From assembly GCF_022606295.1 (NCBI RefSeq), contig NZ_JAHHZS010000007.1, positions 62,001 to 126,000 on the forward strand: a stretch of DNA of 64,000 nt. The letters run 5' to 3'. The position numbers and the translations under genes were made by a program. This stretch comes from Arthrobacter bambusae (GTDB taxonomy: Bacteria; Actinomycetota; Actinomycetes; Actinomycetales; Micrococcaceae). Each line of letters opens with the position of its first letter. Position 1 is the first letter of the stretch. Below are positions 29,003 to 37,041 of this stretch, piece by piece. Below the pieces are notes generated by a model. That model was not told where the DNA came from. It saw only the letters and a program-made list of their open reading frames with translations, and did not search any database.

Positions 29003-29036
29003 TTGACAGACATCTCCCGACTTCAATAGATTGAAG
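29003..29036 (+). promoter_or_regulatory. Promoter with palindromic island motif, copy 2; likely leaderless start
   Basis: TTGACA (29003-29008), 18 bases and TAGATT (29027-29032) form a promoter. CTTCAAT-AG-ATTGAAG (29021-29036) is a perfect inverted repeat lying across the -10 box, and ACTTCAATA resembles the island motif ACTTCGATA. The ATG of the next gene (29039) begins only 7 bases after the -10 box, so the transcript probably has no leader. Confidence 0.6.
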
Positions 29037-29038
29037 AT

Positions 29039-29863
29039 ATGTTCACTAAAGTTCATGAAGATAAAGTTATCGCCCTCGGTGGAACCATTCCGCTTGACGG
29101 CCGCGTGAGCTGGGTACCGGCCGGAGCAACCGGCTTCCAGCCGTCGAATTGCTATCTCCTCAGCGAGGGCTCCGGCCGGTTGCTGGTCGACACCGGGCTC
29201 GCAGTCCACAGCCAGGAAATCCTCGATGACCTGGTGGAGTTGCTCGACGACGACGGCCGGCTCTCCATGTTCTTCACGCGGAGCGAGATGGACTGCGTTT
29301 CGAACCTGGAACCCATTGCCGGAAAATTCGACATCGAGCGGCTCTTCACCGGCGGTGCCATCAACCCCTTCGATGCCTTCGATGACCTCAGCCGGCTCGC
29401 ACTCAGGGGCCGTCGGCAGCAGATCGACCAGAAGGGGGAGGGCGGAGATTCCATGGCCCGCACTCCGGAGATCGAGGTGGCGCCGGGACGTCGCTTGACC
29501 ATCGAATCGCCCCTCCTGCGGCTCCTCCCGACCTTCTGGGGTTGGGACGCGAATACCGGAACAATCTTCACCTCAGACACCTTCACCCATGGCACCATGG
29601 CGAGTCCGGACGGTTCCCGCATCATTGGCTCGATCACCCAAGACACCACCACCGCCGAGCAAGTCGCCGAGCACCTCTACGCGAAATATGAGTGGATCCC
29701 GCGGGCCACATGCGAGCCGCTCCGGGAATGGCTCGCCGACAAGTTCGAGACCCTGGACCCCGAGACGATCGCCCCTTCCCGCGGTTGCGTCATCCGCGGG
29801 CGTGAACTCGTCCGCCGGCACCTCGATTTCATGCTCGCCGCATTGGCACCGGAAAAGGCTTAG
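29039..29863 (+). CDS. Metallo-beta-lactamase-fold protein, type A, copy 1 (altered metal site)
   Basis: A 274-residue cytosolic protein. Fold features remain: NCYLLSEGSGRLLVDTG near residue 39-55, and SPLLRLLPTFWGWD followed by TSDTFTHG near 170-195. This order matches the oxygen-sensing/flavodiiron (ODP) branch of the metallo-beta-lactamase fold. In place of the ODP ligand motif HxExDH it has RSEMDC, so both histidines are lost while E and D stay. The last ligand histidine region is APSRG instead of APSHG. No flavodoxin domain is attached. A second gene of the same type is at 33163, and each is followed by a type B gene. It may be a pseudo-enzyme partner of type B. Activity unknown. Confidence 0.75.
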   Translation: MFTKVHEDKVIALGGTIPLDGRVSWVPAGATGFQPSNCYLLSEGSGRLLVDTGLAVHSQEILDDLVELLDDDGRLSMFFTRSEMDCVSNLEPIAGKFDIERLFTGGAINPFDAFDDLSRLALRGRRQQIDQKGEGGDSMARTPEIEVAPGRRLTIESPLLRLLPTFWGWDANTGTIFTSDTFTHGTMASPDGSRIIGSITQDTTTAEQVAEHLYAKYEWIPRATCEPLREWLADKFETLDPETIAPSRGCVIRGRELVRRHLDFMLAALAPEKA

Positions 29864-29873
29864 GAGGATTCCC

Positions 29874-30689
29874 ATGGAAGAACTAGTAGAAACTATGAGC
29901 CGCGACCTTCCGCGTGAGGTAGCCGACGGCGTCACCTGGATGAGTTCCTGCCTGCCGTTCCACCTCCAGGACCGCGTAATCCACGGGCACACCTCCACGT
30001 ACCTCGCGCAGGGGACCGAGTCGTCGATCCTCATTGACACGGGCAACCCCTCCAGCTGGAACATCATTTCGGAAACCCTCGACGGTTTGCTGGGGGACAA
30101 GCCGCTGACCTACGTGTTCCCGACCCATCCGGAGCTTCCGCACACGGGAAACCTTCCCCGCCTCGTCGAGAAGTACCCCGACATCATGGTTGTCGGCGAC
30201 ATCCGGGACTACCACCTCTTCTACCCGCAGATCGTGCCCAACCTTCACGCCCGGGTTCCCGGGGACAAGGTAGATCTCGGCGGCGGATACGAGTTCGTGA
30301 TCGTTGAGGCCATGATCAGGGACCTGCCGAATACCCAATGGGGCTTCGTCCCGAAGTCGGGCGTGCTCTTCACGGCCGACGGCTTTTGCTACATGCACCG
30401 CCCGGAACTCGATGATGAGGATCCGGTGCACCTCCCCGGCGAATGTGGCCTGACAACAGATGAACTCTCGGCACCCATCGCGGTCGAGAACGCGGCCTTC
30501 TTTACCGGCAGCGCGTTGTACTGGGCCAGATTCGCCAATGACGCCGACCAGGTTTACGACCGTGTCGGCAAGCTGATGGACGACCTTGGGGTCAAGATCG
30601 TAGCGCCCACCCACGGCAACGTGATCACCAATATTCCGGAGGTGGCGCCCATCATCCGGGCCGGCCACAAGCACGCCTACCGTTACTAA
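29874..30689 (+). CDS. Metallo-beta-lactamase-fold protein, type B, copy 1
   Basis: A 271-residue cytosolic protein from ATG 29874, behind AGGAGG. YLAQGTESSILIDTG near residue 42-56 and FPTHPELPHTGNLP near 83-96 show the metallo-beta-lactamase fold. The ligand motif reads HxExPH, close to the ODP pattern HxExDH with D replaced by P. TADGF keeps the bridging aspartate and VAPTHGNVI keeps the last histidine, while the middle histidine position appears to be R (MIRDLPNT). It starts 10 bases after the type A gene, and the same A-B order recurs at 33163-34709. It is likely the catalytic member of the pair, but the reaction is unknown. Confidence 0.78.
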   Translation: MEELVETMSRDLPREVADGVTWMSSCLPFHLQDRVIHGHTSTYLAQGTESSILIDTGNPSSWNIISETLDGLLGDKPLTYVFPTHPELPHTGNLPRLVEKYPDIMVVGDIRDYHLFYPQIVPNLHARVPGDKVDLGGGYEFVIVEAMIRDLPNTQWGFVPKSGVLFTADGFCYMHRPELDDEDPVHLPGECGLTTDELSAPIAVENAAFFTGSALYWARFANDADQVYDRVGKLMDDLGVKIVAPTHGNVITNIPEVAPIIRAGHKHAYRY

Positions 30690-30762
30690 TCCACTGCCCA
30701 CATCAGCAGCGCACTACTCGTAAAACGTCCTTTCCCTCTGTACAGAAATTGGAACCAGGCTT

Positions 30763-32355
30763 ATGAAGAATTCGCGTTTATTGCTCGGCTGGGTCGCAGC
30801 CGCGGCAGCTGTGTCGCTCACCGGATGCGGGGGAGCCACTCCCACCGCGGCGGTGGCCAAGCCGGAGTCGGTCGTCATCGCAGTCGGCGCCCTCCCGGAC
30901 AGCCTCACCCCCGCCCCTTGGGGCGGCAGTGCATCGCACGTGGTGCTCAGTGGCCTCGGTTCCCAGTTGCTGGAGTACAAATCCGGCGCGACGGATGACC
31001 AATCATGCTCGACGCCGTCTACCGCGGTCACCGGTCGGCTCGCCGAGAGCGCCGCACCAGCACCGGACGGCAAGGGTGTCATCGTCAAGCTACGGAAGCT
31101 GACGAGCCAATTTGGAAACACACTCTCGGCCGAAGACGTGAAATGGAGCCTGGCGATCGGCATGGTCCGGCAGCCCGTCATGAAGGGGACGCTCAAGAGC
31201 AGCGGATTCAACGTGGACAACCTCGTCACCGTGATCGATGACCGCACTGTGGAACTCAACACCTTGGGCATGACGTCATACACGCTCGAGTCACTTCAGA
31301 ACAATCTCTTCTACATCCACGACAGCAAGGAAGCGAAACTTCACGTCACCCCGGATGACCCCACGGCCAACAAGTGGCTCTCGAAAAACCTGGCCGACTA
31401 CAGCGGGTGGAAGCTCGAGGAGTTTACTCCCGGTACGTCCCTGACGGTGACCGCTGACCCGAACTGGGGCGGCGACCGGGGCTCGGTGAAGAGGGTTGTG
31501 GTCAAGGCTGTTCCCGACACCGCTACCCGGACCCAATTGGTGAAGATGGGCGAGGCCCAGATTGCCAACGGCTTCGAATATGACCAATACAGCTCCATGA
31601 CGGGCGTCAGTGGAGTCAGTGTCCTTAAGTGCACCAGCCAGACCCGCGACACGATGATGTTCAACACGAAGACCGGTCCGCTGGCTGATGAGAAGGTTCG
31701 CCAGGCAGTTTCCATGGCGATCGACCGTGCTGCCTTGGCCAAGGGCGCCTACGCCGGCCTCGCGGACCCCGCGGGCTCGATCTTTCCCACGGTGAAGGAT
31801 TCGCCCACCTACAAATACGACCCCGACGGGGCCAAGAAGCTGCTCGCTCAGACCCAGTACGCGAACGGTTTCCCGCTGACGCTCAGCTACAGCGTAAGCC
31901 GCCCGGGCCCCGTCGCGAAGAGTTCAGCCGTCCTCATCCAATCGATGTTGGCTAAGGTGGGCATCACGGTGCAGCTGTTGAACGTGGCGAGCCCGACCGA
32001 CTTCTCCTCGGCGCTCATTGACGGCCGCTTCCAGGCAGTCCTGTACTCAGAGCCGATCGTCATTGCCGATCCCGCGTTCTACACCTACGCGTTCTACTCC
32101 ACGGGAGCTCCGAGCAACAGCACCGGATGGTCCAATCCTGAATTCGACGCCACCCGGACTCAGCTGGCCGCCACCCCGAGCACCAATACGGACCAGCGGG
32201 CAGCCCTGCTCAAGAAGATGGCCGGACTGGTGGACCAAGGCGCTCCGATCCTTTCCCTGGTGGAGGTCCGCAACCTGATCGTCAAGCAGGACACCTTGAC
32301 GGGCGCGGTCCCGCTCACCAACGACCAGGTGTATTTCGCCGGTCTGGGCAAGTAG
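30763..32355 (+). CDS. ABC importer substrate-binding lipoprotein (SBP_bac_5 family), island
   Basis: A 530-residue binding protein. The signal region ends in the lipobox LTGC near residue 21-24, so it is lipid-anchored. Family 5 features include a shortened AEDVKWSL segment near 125-132 and LADEKVRQAVSMAIDRAALAKG near 306-327. It lies 73 bases behind the first type B gene and has a perfect hairpin after its stop. It probably delivers the island substrate to the DppCDFB transporter at 25.3-29.0 kb, because that operon has no binding protein of its own. Confidence 0.9.
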   Translation: MKNSRLLLGWVAAAAAVSLTGCGGATPTAAVAKPESVVIAVGALPDSLTPAPWGGSASHVVLSGLGSQLLEYKSGATDDQSCSTPSTAVTGRLAESAAPAPDGKGVIVKLRKLTSQFGNTLSAEDVKWSLAIGMVRQPVMKGTLKSSGFNVDNLVTVIDDRTVELNTLGMTSYTLESLQNNLFYIHDSKEAKLHVTPDDPTANKWLSKNLADYSGWKLEEFTPGTSLTVTADPNWGGDRGSVKRVVVKAVPDTATRTQLVKMGEAQIANGFEYDQYSSMTGVSGVSVLKCTSQTRDTMMFNTKTGPLADEKVRQAVSMAIDRAALAKGAYAGLADPAGSIFPTVKDSPTYKYDPDGAKKLLAQTQYANGFPLTLSYSVSRPGPVAKSSAVLIQSMLAKVGITVQLLNVASPTDFSSALIDGRFQAVLYSEPIVIADPAFYTYAFYSTGAPSNSTGWSNPEFDATRTQLAATPSTNTDQRAALLKKMAGLVDQGAPILSLVEVRNLIVKQDTLTGAVPLTNDQVYFAGLGK

Positions 32356-32378
32356 CAACCCCAAGAAACACCTGGTTC

Positions 32379-32402
32379 TGGCCGGCGGGCGACCGCCGGC
32401 CA
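32379..32402 (+). terminator. Perfect hairpin after the binding-protein gene
   Basis: TGGCCGGCGG (32379-32388) and CCGCCGGCCA (32393-32402) are exact complements around the loop GCGA. No T-run follows, so it may stabilise the 3' end of the binding-protein message or partly stop transcription, which is common behind highly expressed binding-protein genes. Confidence 0.6.
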
Positions 32403-32458
32403 GGACTCACCCGACCCCGGATCCGCTTTGACCCCAGATCCCCTGAAGGAAGAAAGCC

Positions 32459-33133
32459 ATGATTGAAATCTGCGGCAAAACCGTCCGCGACACCCTCGAG
32501 GAACTGCTCGATCCCGCCACCACGGCCCTGGTTGTCATCGACATGCAGGTAGGAGCTGTTTCGCACGGAGGCGCAATCGGGGACTCCGGGCATGACATGA
32601 GCATGATGCCGTCCGTTGTCGAAAAATGCGGGCGGGCCATTACCGCGGCACGTGCCAATGGGGTACCGGTTTTCCACATTCGCGTCGAGAACCTTCCCGA
32701 CGGCGCGAGCTCCCCGGCCGCTTGGCTGCGTGCACTCTATACCGCGGCGAACGGACGCCCCATAGACCTCGGCAAGCTCAGTGCCAAAGGCGACCCCGCG
32801 ACGGAATTCTGCGGACCCTGCATGCCCGAAGACGGGGAAGTCGTGATCACCAAGCGACGCCCGAGCGCCTTCATCGCCACCGAACTTGCCTTGCTGCTGC
32901 GCAGTCAAGCGATTGAATCGGTGGCGCTCGTAGGCGTTTCCACCGGTGGCTGCGTGGAAGCAACCCTGCGCGACGCCGTGCACAACGACTTCTACGCTGT
33001 GCTGCTCGAGGACGCGGTGGGAGCCTACGACACGGTGGTGCACGACGCCGCGTTGACCGTCATGCGGGCCCGGCACGACGTCTGCACCCTCGATGAAGCA
33101 ATTGCTGTCTGGGAGACAGCCAGCACCTCCTGA
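32459..33133 (+). CDS. Isochorismatase-family cysteine hydrolase (amidase-type)
   Basis: A 224-residue cytosolic enzyme with the full catalytic triad of the family: D28 (VVIDMQ), K132 (ITKRRPSAF) and C165 (STGGCVEATLRDA). Members with this triad hydrolyse amide or ureido bonds, for example N-carbamoylsarcosine, ureidoacrylate, nicotinamide or maleamate (NicF). Set among hydantoinase, amidase and a maleate isomerase-like gene, a half-amide such as maleamate or an N-carbamoyl acid is a sensible guess. It has an AAGGAAG ribosome site and is followed 29 bases later by the second type A/B pair. Confidence 0.9.
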   Translation: MIEICGKTVRDTLEELLDPATTALVVIDMQVGAVSHGGAIGDSGHDMSMMPSVVEKCGRAITAARANGVPVFHIRVENLPDGASSPAAWLRALYTAANGRPIDLGKLSAKGDPATEFCGPCMPEDGEVVITKRRPSAFIATELALLLRSQAIESVALVGVSTGGCVEATLRDAVHNDFYAVLLEDAVGAYDTVVHDAALTVMRARHDVCTLDEAIAVWETASTS

Positions 33134-33162
33134 ACCATCCGGATCCAGGGGAAGGAGTGACA

Positions 33163-33888
33163 ATGCGCGGTTTACTGAGCGGCCGGATCCACCGGGTCGG
33201 CGGAGACATCGAACTGGACGAGCGCGTGAGCTGGTGCCCGCCCGGCGTTCGGCGTACGCAGGCGGTGAACAGCTACCTGCTCAGGGGGCCGTCCGGTTCG
33301 GTGCTGGTGGACACCGGGATTCGCCTTCACCAAGAGGAGATCATCGAACAGCTTGACCGGCTGCTCTCACCCGGAGAGCCGTTATCCATTGTCCTCACCC
33401 GGACCGAAATGGAATGTTGCCTCAACATCCCGGCGATCGAGGAGCACTTCGCGGTTGGCTCGGTCTGGTACACCGGCGGCATCACGGTGCCCCGTTCGAA
33501 GGCCGAATCCAAGCGGATTGCCGTGGATCCTGGGACATCGAGGCGTGTAGAAGTGCTGGACGGAGTCGTCGTCGAACTCATCTCACCGCTGCTCAGGCTC
33601 CTGCCGACGCTCTGGGTCTTCGATCCGGAATCCGGCGGGCTCCTGACCTCGGATGCGTTTACCCACGGCGGGAGCGCCGAGCTGGAGACCCGCGAGGGAC
33701 TCCGGAAATTCCGCTGGCTCACCGGGGCGGATACCGGGCCCATCGCCAGGAATATCAGGGACATCTTCCGGGACCGCGAAGTCCGCGCCGTCGGCCCCGG
33801 CTACGGGGCTCCCTTTGTTGGCGCGGACGTGTGCCTTGAGCAAGCTTCGGAGCTTGCGTGGGCAATCGAGGAGATGGGGATCCAGTGA
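33163..33888 (+). CDS. Metallo-beta-lactamase-fold protein, type A, copy 2 (altered metal site)
   Basis: A 241-residue paralogue of the protein encoded at 29039. ATG 33163 after GGAAGGAG is preferred to a GTG two codons upstream. Shared features are ERVSWCPPG, NSYLLRGPSGSVLVDTG, LTRTEMECCLNI and SPLLRLLPTLWVFD with TSDAFTHGG. The metal motif reads RTEMEC instead of HxExDH, and the final region is GPGYGAPF without histidine. The same substitutions in both copies (R and C for the two histidines) argue for selection on a changed site rather than random decay. Its stop overlaps the type B start as GTGA. Confidence 0.75.
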   Translation: MRGLLSGRIHRVGGDIELDERVSWCPPGVRRTQAVNSYLLRGPSGSVLVDTGIRLHQEEIIEQLDRLLSPGEPLSIVLTRTEMECCLNIPAIEEHFAVGSVWYTGGITVPRSKAESKRIAVDPGTSRRVEVLDGVVVELISPLLRLLPTLWVFDPESGGLLTSDAFTHGGSAELETREGLRKFRWLTGADTGPIARNIRDIFRDREVRAVGPGYGAPFVGADVCLEQASELAWAIEEMGIQ

Positions 33889-34709
33889 AGAACGATGCGG
33901 TCGATCTCCGATGGCTTGCCGACGGAACCTACTGGCTGGGTGGGTGCCTTTCGGCCAACGCCCAGGGGCAGGAGGTCCACTACCATGTGTCCTCCTACCT
34001 GGTGGTGGGTTCCAAAGCGACGCTCTTGGTGGACACTGGGGATCCGGCTCACCGGACCCTCCTTCTTGCCCAGCTGGAATTGGTTCTCGATGGACGGCCC
34101 TTGGATTATGTCTTCCCGACCCATCCCGAGATCCCGCACGCCGGGAACCTTCCTGCCCTGCTTGACAGGTATCCCGAGGCGCTCGTGGTGGGTGACGTCC
34201 GCGATTATCACCTGCATTTCCCGGAATACCGCTCCAGGTTCCGGACACAGGCGGCTGGCAGCCGGATCGATCTCGGAGACCGTGAGTTCCGCTTCCTCCC
34301 GGCTTTCATCCGGGACCTGGAGAACACCCTTTGGGGCCACGACGACGGCGCCCGGATGATGTTCGTTTCGGACGGCTTCTCCTTTATCCACGATGTCCCC
34401 GCTCTAGGCGGAGACGTGGACGCAGAGGAGGACGACGAACCGGTCCATCTTCCGGGCCAATGCCGCTTGTTGTCGGGCGAGATGCCTGTACCTCCCACCG
34501 TGGACCAAGCGGCGTATGGCACGGGCCGGGCTCTTTACTGGACGAAGTTCGTGGACGTCAGCGATGCCTTCGAGGCGATCGAAGCGGTACTGGACACGCT
34601 TCCCACGAAACTGATCGGCCCGGCTCACGGCAACGTGATCGACGACGTCGACGGAATGCTCAGGACGTCACTGGCCGCGCACAGAAAGGTCTATGCGGAA
34701 GGCCACTGA
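33885..34709 (+). CDS. Metallo-beta-lactamase-fold protein, type B, copy 2
   Basis: A 274-residue paralogue of the protein at 29874. GTG 33885 overlaps the type A stop by four bases, so the two are translationally coupled; a longer frame upstream is not needed. It keeps FPTHPEIPHAGNLP, VVGDVRDYHLHFP, IRDLENTLWG, VSDGFSFIH and GPAHGNVI. As in copy 1 the motif is HxExPH and the middle ligand is replaced by R. An acidic insert (DAEEDDE) and HLPGQC match HLPGEC in copy 1. Probably the metal-binding partner of type A; reaction unknown. Confidence 0.78.
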   Translation: MKNDAVDLRWLADGTYWLGGCLSANAQGQEVHYHVSSYLVVGSKATLLVDTGDPAHRTLLLAQLELVLDGRPLDYVFPTHPEIPHAGNLPALLDRYPEALVVGDVRDYHLHFPEYRSRFRTQAAGSRIDLGDREFRFLPAFIRDLENTLWGHDDGARMMFVSDGFSFIHDVPALGGDVDAEEDDEPVHLPGQCRLLSGEMPVPPTVDQAAYGTGRALYWTKFVDVSDAFEAIEAVLDTLPTKLIGPAHGNVIDDVDGMLRTSLAAHRKVYAEGH

Positions 34710-34738
34710 TTGTATAGTGAAATTTGATTCAATATAAT
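34710..34738 (+). promoter_or_regulatory. Promoter with island motif variant, copy 3
   Basis: TTGTAT (34710-34715), 17 bases and TATAAT (34733-34738) form a near-consensus promoter in front of the PuuE-like gene. AGTGA (34716-34720) and ATTCAATAT (34727-34735) lie inside it, with the same order and nearly the same spacing as AGTGA and ACTTCGATAT at 25199 and 39342. Confidence 0.65.
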
Positions 34739-34794
34739 GAATTCAAGAAACTCGACGCTTCGATTGGTAGCGACGAACGGCAAGGAGTGAGTCA

Positions 34795-35718
34795 ATGCGA
34801 GACCTCATTGGATACGGGGAAAACCCCCCGGTCGTGACGTGGCCGAATGGTGCCAAGGTGGCCATCTCCATGGTCATCAACTACGAGGAAGGCGCGGAGA
34901 GCTCCATAGAAGCCGGTGATGAAAACGATGAGGACGTCACGATTTTCGGTGGCTGGTCTTCGGATCCGGGCCGGCGGAGCTTGATGAAGGAATCCTTCTT
35001 CGAGTACGGCAGCAGGGTGGGTATCTGGCGCTTTTTGGCTTTGCTCCGTGACTACAACGTCCCCGCGACATTCATGGCGTGCGGCGCAGCCCTGGAACGA
35101 AATCCCGAGGCCGCCCAGGCGATCGTCCGCGATGGACACGAGATCTGCGCGCACGGCTATAAATGGCGCGGAACCGTCGGGATGACTCCGGCCGAAGAAC
35201 TCGCCGAAATCCGTGCCTGCGTGGAGGCGATAGAGGGAGTCTCGGGTGTCCGGCCCGTGGGTTGGTACGTCCGCGAGGGAATCACGGAGAACACCCGCGC
35301 GATCCTCAAGGACGAGGGCTTTCTCTATGACTCGAATTCCTATGCGGACGACCTGCCGTACTTCGTCTCCGCCGGGGAATCCCGCCACCTCGTTGTCCCT
35401 TACTCGGGCGACACGAATGATGCGAGGTTTTGGGGCCCGGGAAGCCTCGGAACCGCGGATGATTTCTTCAACGTACTGAAGGACAGCCTCGACTGCCTTC
35501 TGATCGAAGGGGAAACCGTGCCCAGGATGATGTCTGTGGGAGTGCACTTGCGCATCGGCGGGCGGCCGAGCGTCGCCTTGGGGGTCAGGCGCTTCCTGGA
35601 GTATGCCCGTGCTCGGAACGATGTCTGGTTTGCCACAAGGGAGGAAATTGCCCGATGGTGGATCGCCAACCCGCCTGCCGCCGGCCAGCTCGAAGCAGCG
35701 TACGAAGGCCGCGCGTGA
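34795..35718 (+). CDS. PuuE-like polysaccharide deacetylase-fold hydrolase, copy 1 (allantoinase/imidase type)
   Basis: A 307-residue cytosolic protein of the NodB/polysaccharide deacetylase fold in the allantoinase PuuE branch. Typical phrases are FEYGSRVGIWRFL near residue 69-81, DGHEICAHGYKW near 113-124, GWYVREGITENT near 160-171 and MMSVGVHLRIGGRP near 243-256. PuuE-type proteins hydrolyse cyclic ureides, and a cyclic imide hydrolase of Pseudomonas belongs to the same family, so ring opening of a cyclic amide is a better guess than carbohydrate deacetylation. A paralogue with the same layout is at 38371. Confidence 0.85.
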   Translation: MRDLIGYGENPPVVTWPNGAKVAISMVINYEEGAESSIEAGDENDEDVTIFGGWSSDPGRRSLMKESFFEYGSRVGIWRFLALLRDYNVPATFMACGAALERNPEAAQAIVRDGHEICAHGYKWRGTVGMTPAEELAEIRACVEAIEGVSGVRPVGWYVREGITENTRAILKDEGFLYDSNSYADDLPYFVSAGESRHLVVPYSGDTNDARFWGPGSLGTADDFFNVLKDSLDCLLIEGETVPRMMSVGVHLRIGGRPSVALGVRRFLEYARARNDVWFATREEIARWWIANPPAAGQLEAAYEGRA

Positions 35719-35747
35719 AGACGTCAATGCCGCGAGAAAGGACTCCG

Positions 35748-36149
35748 ATGGCCACGGATATTTCACGCCTGGTCCACAACGTGGATGAACAAGGCTTCAC
35801 GGCGCTGGAGAAAACGGGACTTCGCGGACAAAGGGACCAAGGCCTCGTCTCCACGCTCATCTCGCGTGACCTGAGCGGCTCCGACGATCTGTGCGTCAGT
35901 TGGGGCAGGATCCTCCCCGGGCAACATCACTTGTGCCATCACCACCCCGATGCCTCGGAATTCTACGTGGTCATTTCGGGCGAGCCCCTCGTCCATCTGG
36001 GCGATGCCGAGTACCGGGCCAAGCCTGGCGATGGCATCTACATTCCCCGAGGCACCACCCATGGCATTACCAACGACGGCGACGACGACGTGAACATGGT
36101 TGTCGGCGTCAGCAAGCCCGCCGACTGGCAGTTCGTGGCGGACGAGTGA
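35748..36149 (+). CDS. Cupin domain protein
   Basis: A 133-residue single-domain cupin from ATG 35748 behind GAAAGGA. The metal site looks intact: HHHPDASEFYVV near residue 63-74 and GTTHGI near 100-105. The strand order GEPLVHLGDAEYRAKPGDGIYIPRG is the second cupin motif. Small cupins may be isomerases, dioxygenases or binding proteins. It lies 29 bases behind the PuuE-like gene and its stop overlaps the next gene as TGATG, so it works in the same pathway; the reaction is unknown. Confidence 0.85.
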   Translation: MATDISRLVHNVDEQGFTALEKTGLRGQRDQGLVSTLISRDLSGSDDLCVSWGRILPGQHHLCHHHPDASEFYVVISGEPLVHLGDAEYRAKPGDGIYIPRGTTHGITNDGDDDVNMVVGVSKPADWQFVADE

Positions 36150-36883
36150 TGGCGGCGCCATCGCTGGTCCGCCAGGTCGGACTCATTACGGCCGAGCCGA
36201 CTCCCACGCTGTTGTCCGTGGTTGCCTACCGAAACCTGGATTTCGTGGTCCTCGACGCAGAGCAGACAACGTTGACGCTGCAGCAATGCGCGGATGCGGT
36301 GCAGCGGCTGTCCGGCGCCAATACCCGGGTCGCTGTCCGTGTCCCTGACCTTGATGACATGACCCTGGTGGCGTTCGCCAACACCGGCGTGGACGAGATT
36401 GTCCTGCCCAGGGTGCGGCATCCGAAAGAACTTGAACGGGCTCACCGGGCGACGAGGTTCGGTCCTCACGGGTCCAGGCCGAAACAGGCTTCCTTCGCCT
36501 CGGCGTTTGGTGCGGACTATTCGCTGGAGCCCCGGCTCACGGTGCTTTTTGAGACAACGGAGTCCGTCGATGCCGTCGAGGATTTCGTGGCTTTGGAGTG
36601 TTTCGACGGCGGCTGGGTGGGTCCCACGGACCTTGCCGGCGAATTGCTGAAACAAGGGAGGCCGGGGGCGGTCCCCCTCGAAGAATCCGTCCAGCGCGTC
36701 GTCGATATCCTCGGGGCTGCCGGCCAAAGCGTGGGCCTTCCCGCGGCCGACATTGCCAGTGCCGGTGATGTCCATGCCCGGGGCGCCGATCGGGCCGCGG
36801 TGTATTGGGAGCGGGAGCTTGCCTCGAGGATCGCGCAGCTGGCTGATGCCGTCGCTCCCGAGACGCGCGTGACGAGGTGTTAG
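36149..36883 (+). CDS. HpcH/HpaI aldolase-like protein
   Basis: A 244-residue TIM-barrel protein of the HpcH/HpaI (2-keto-3-deoxy acid aldolase) family. VVLDAEQTTLT near residue 26-36 corresponds to the family's DxEH motif but has Q for the catalytic histidine. RVAVRVP near 58-64 keeps the arginine, LFETTESV near 132-139 supplies a metal-binding glutamate and GGWVGPTDLAGEL near 155-167 the metal-binding aspartate. The H-to-Q change suggests a modified reaction. ATG 36149 overlaps the cupin stop by one base; a longer frame upstream is an overlap artefact. Confidence 0.8.
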   Translation: MAAPSLVRQVGLITAEPTPTLLSVVAYRNLDFVVLDAEQTTLTLQQCADAVQRLSGANTRVAVRVPDLDDMTLVAFANTGVDEIVLPRVRHPKELERAHRATRFGPHGSRPKQASFASAFGADYSLEPRLTVLFETTESVDAVEDFVALECFDGGWVGPTDLAGELLKQGRPGAVPLEESVQRVVDILGAAGQSVGLPAADIASAGDVHARGADRAAVYWERELASRIAQLADAVAPETRVTRC

Positions 36884-36998
36884 TCCCGAAAATGAGCCGC
36901 GTGGTTCTTCTGCAGCGACACCGATGCTGGCATGCTGTGACGATGAAGACGGGCTCGACGCCGGAGGATCCTGCCAGGATTCTTCGTTTAGTTGACGA

Positions 36999-37012
36999 TT
37001 CTTCGATATACT
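36999..37012 (+). promoter_or_regulatory. Island motif, copy 4, at the regulator gene
   Basis: TTCTTCGATAT (36999-37009) overlaps TATACT (37007-37012), a likely -10 box for the XRE-cupin regulator gene. The core CTTCGATAT is identical to copies 1 and 5. AGTGA is not present at the usual distance; TTGACG lies just upstream (36992-36997). Confidence 0.5.
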
Positions 37013-37041
37013 GATGAGTGCTGAAACACTGAGGAGCTGTA

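Noticed and set aside
29039..29863. Type A metallo-beta-lactamase gene as a decaying pseudogene
   Set aside because: The frame is intact, the second copy has the same substitutions, and both are tightly linked to type B partners.
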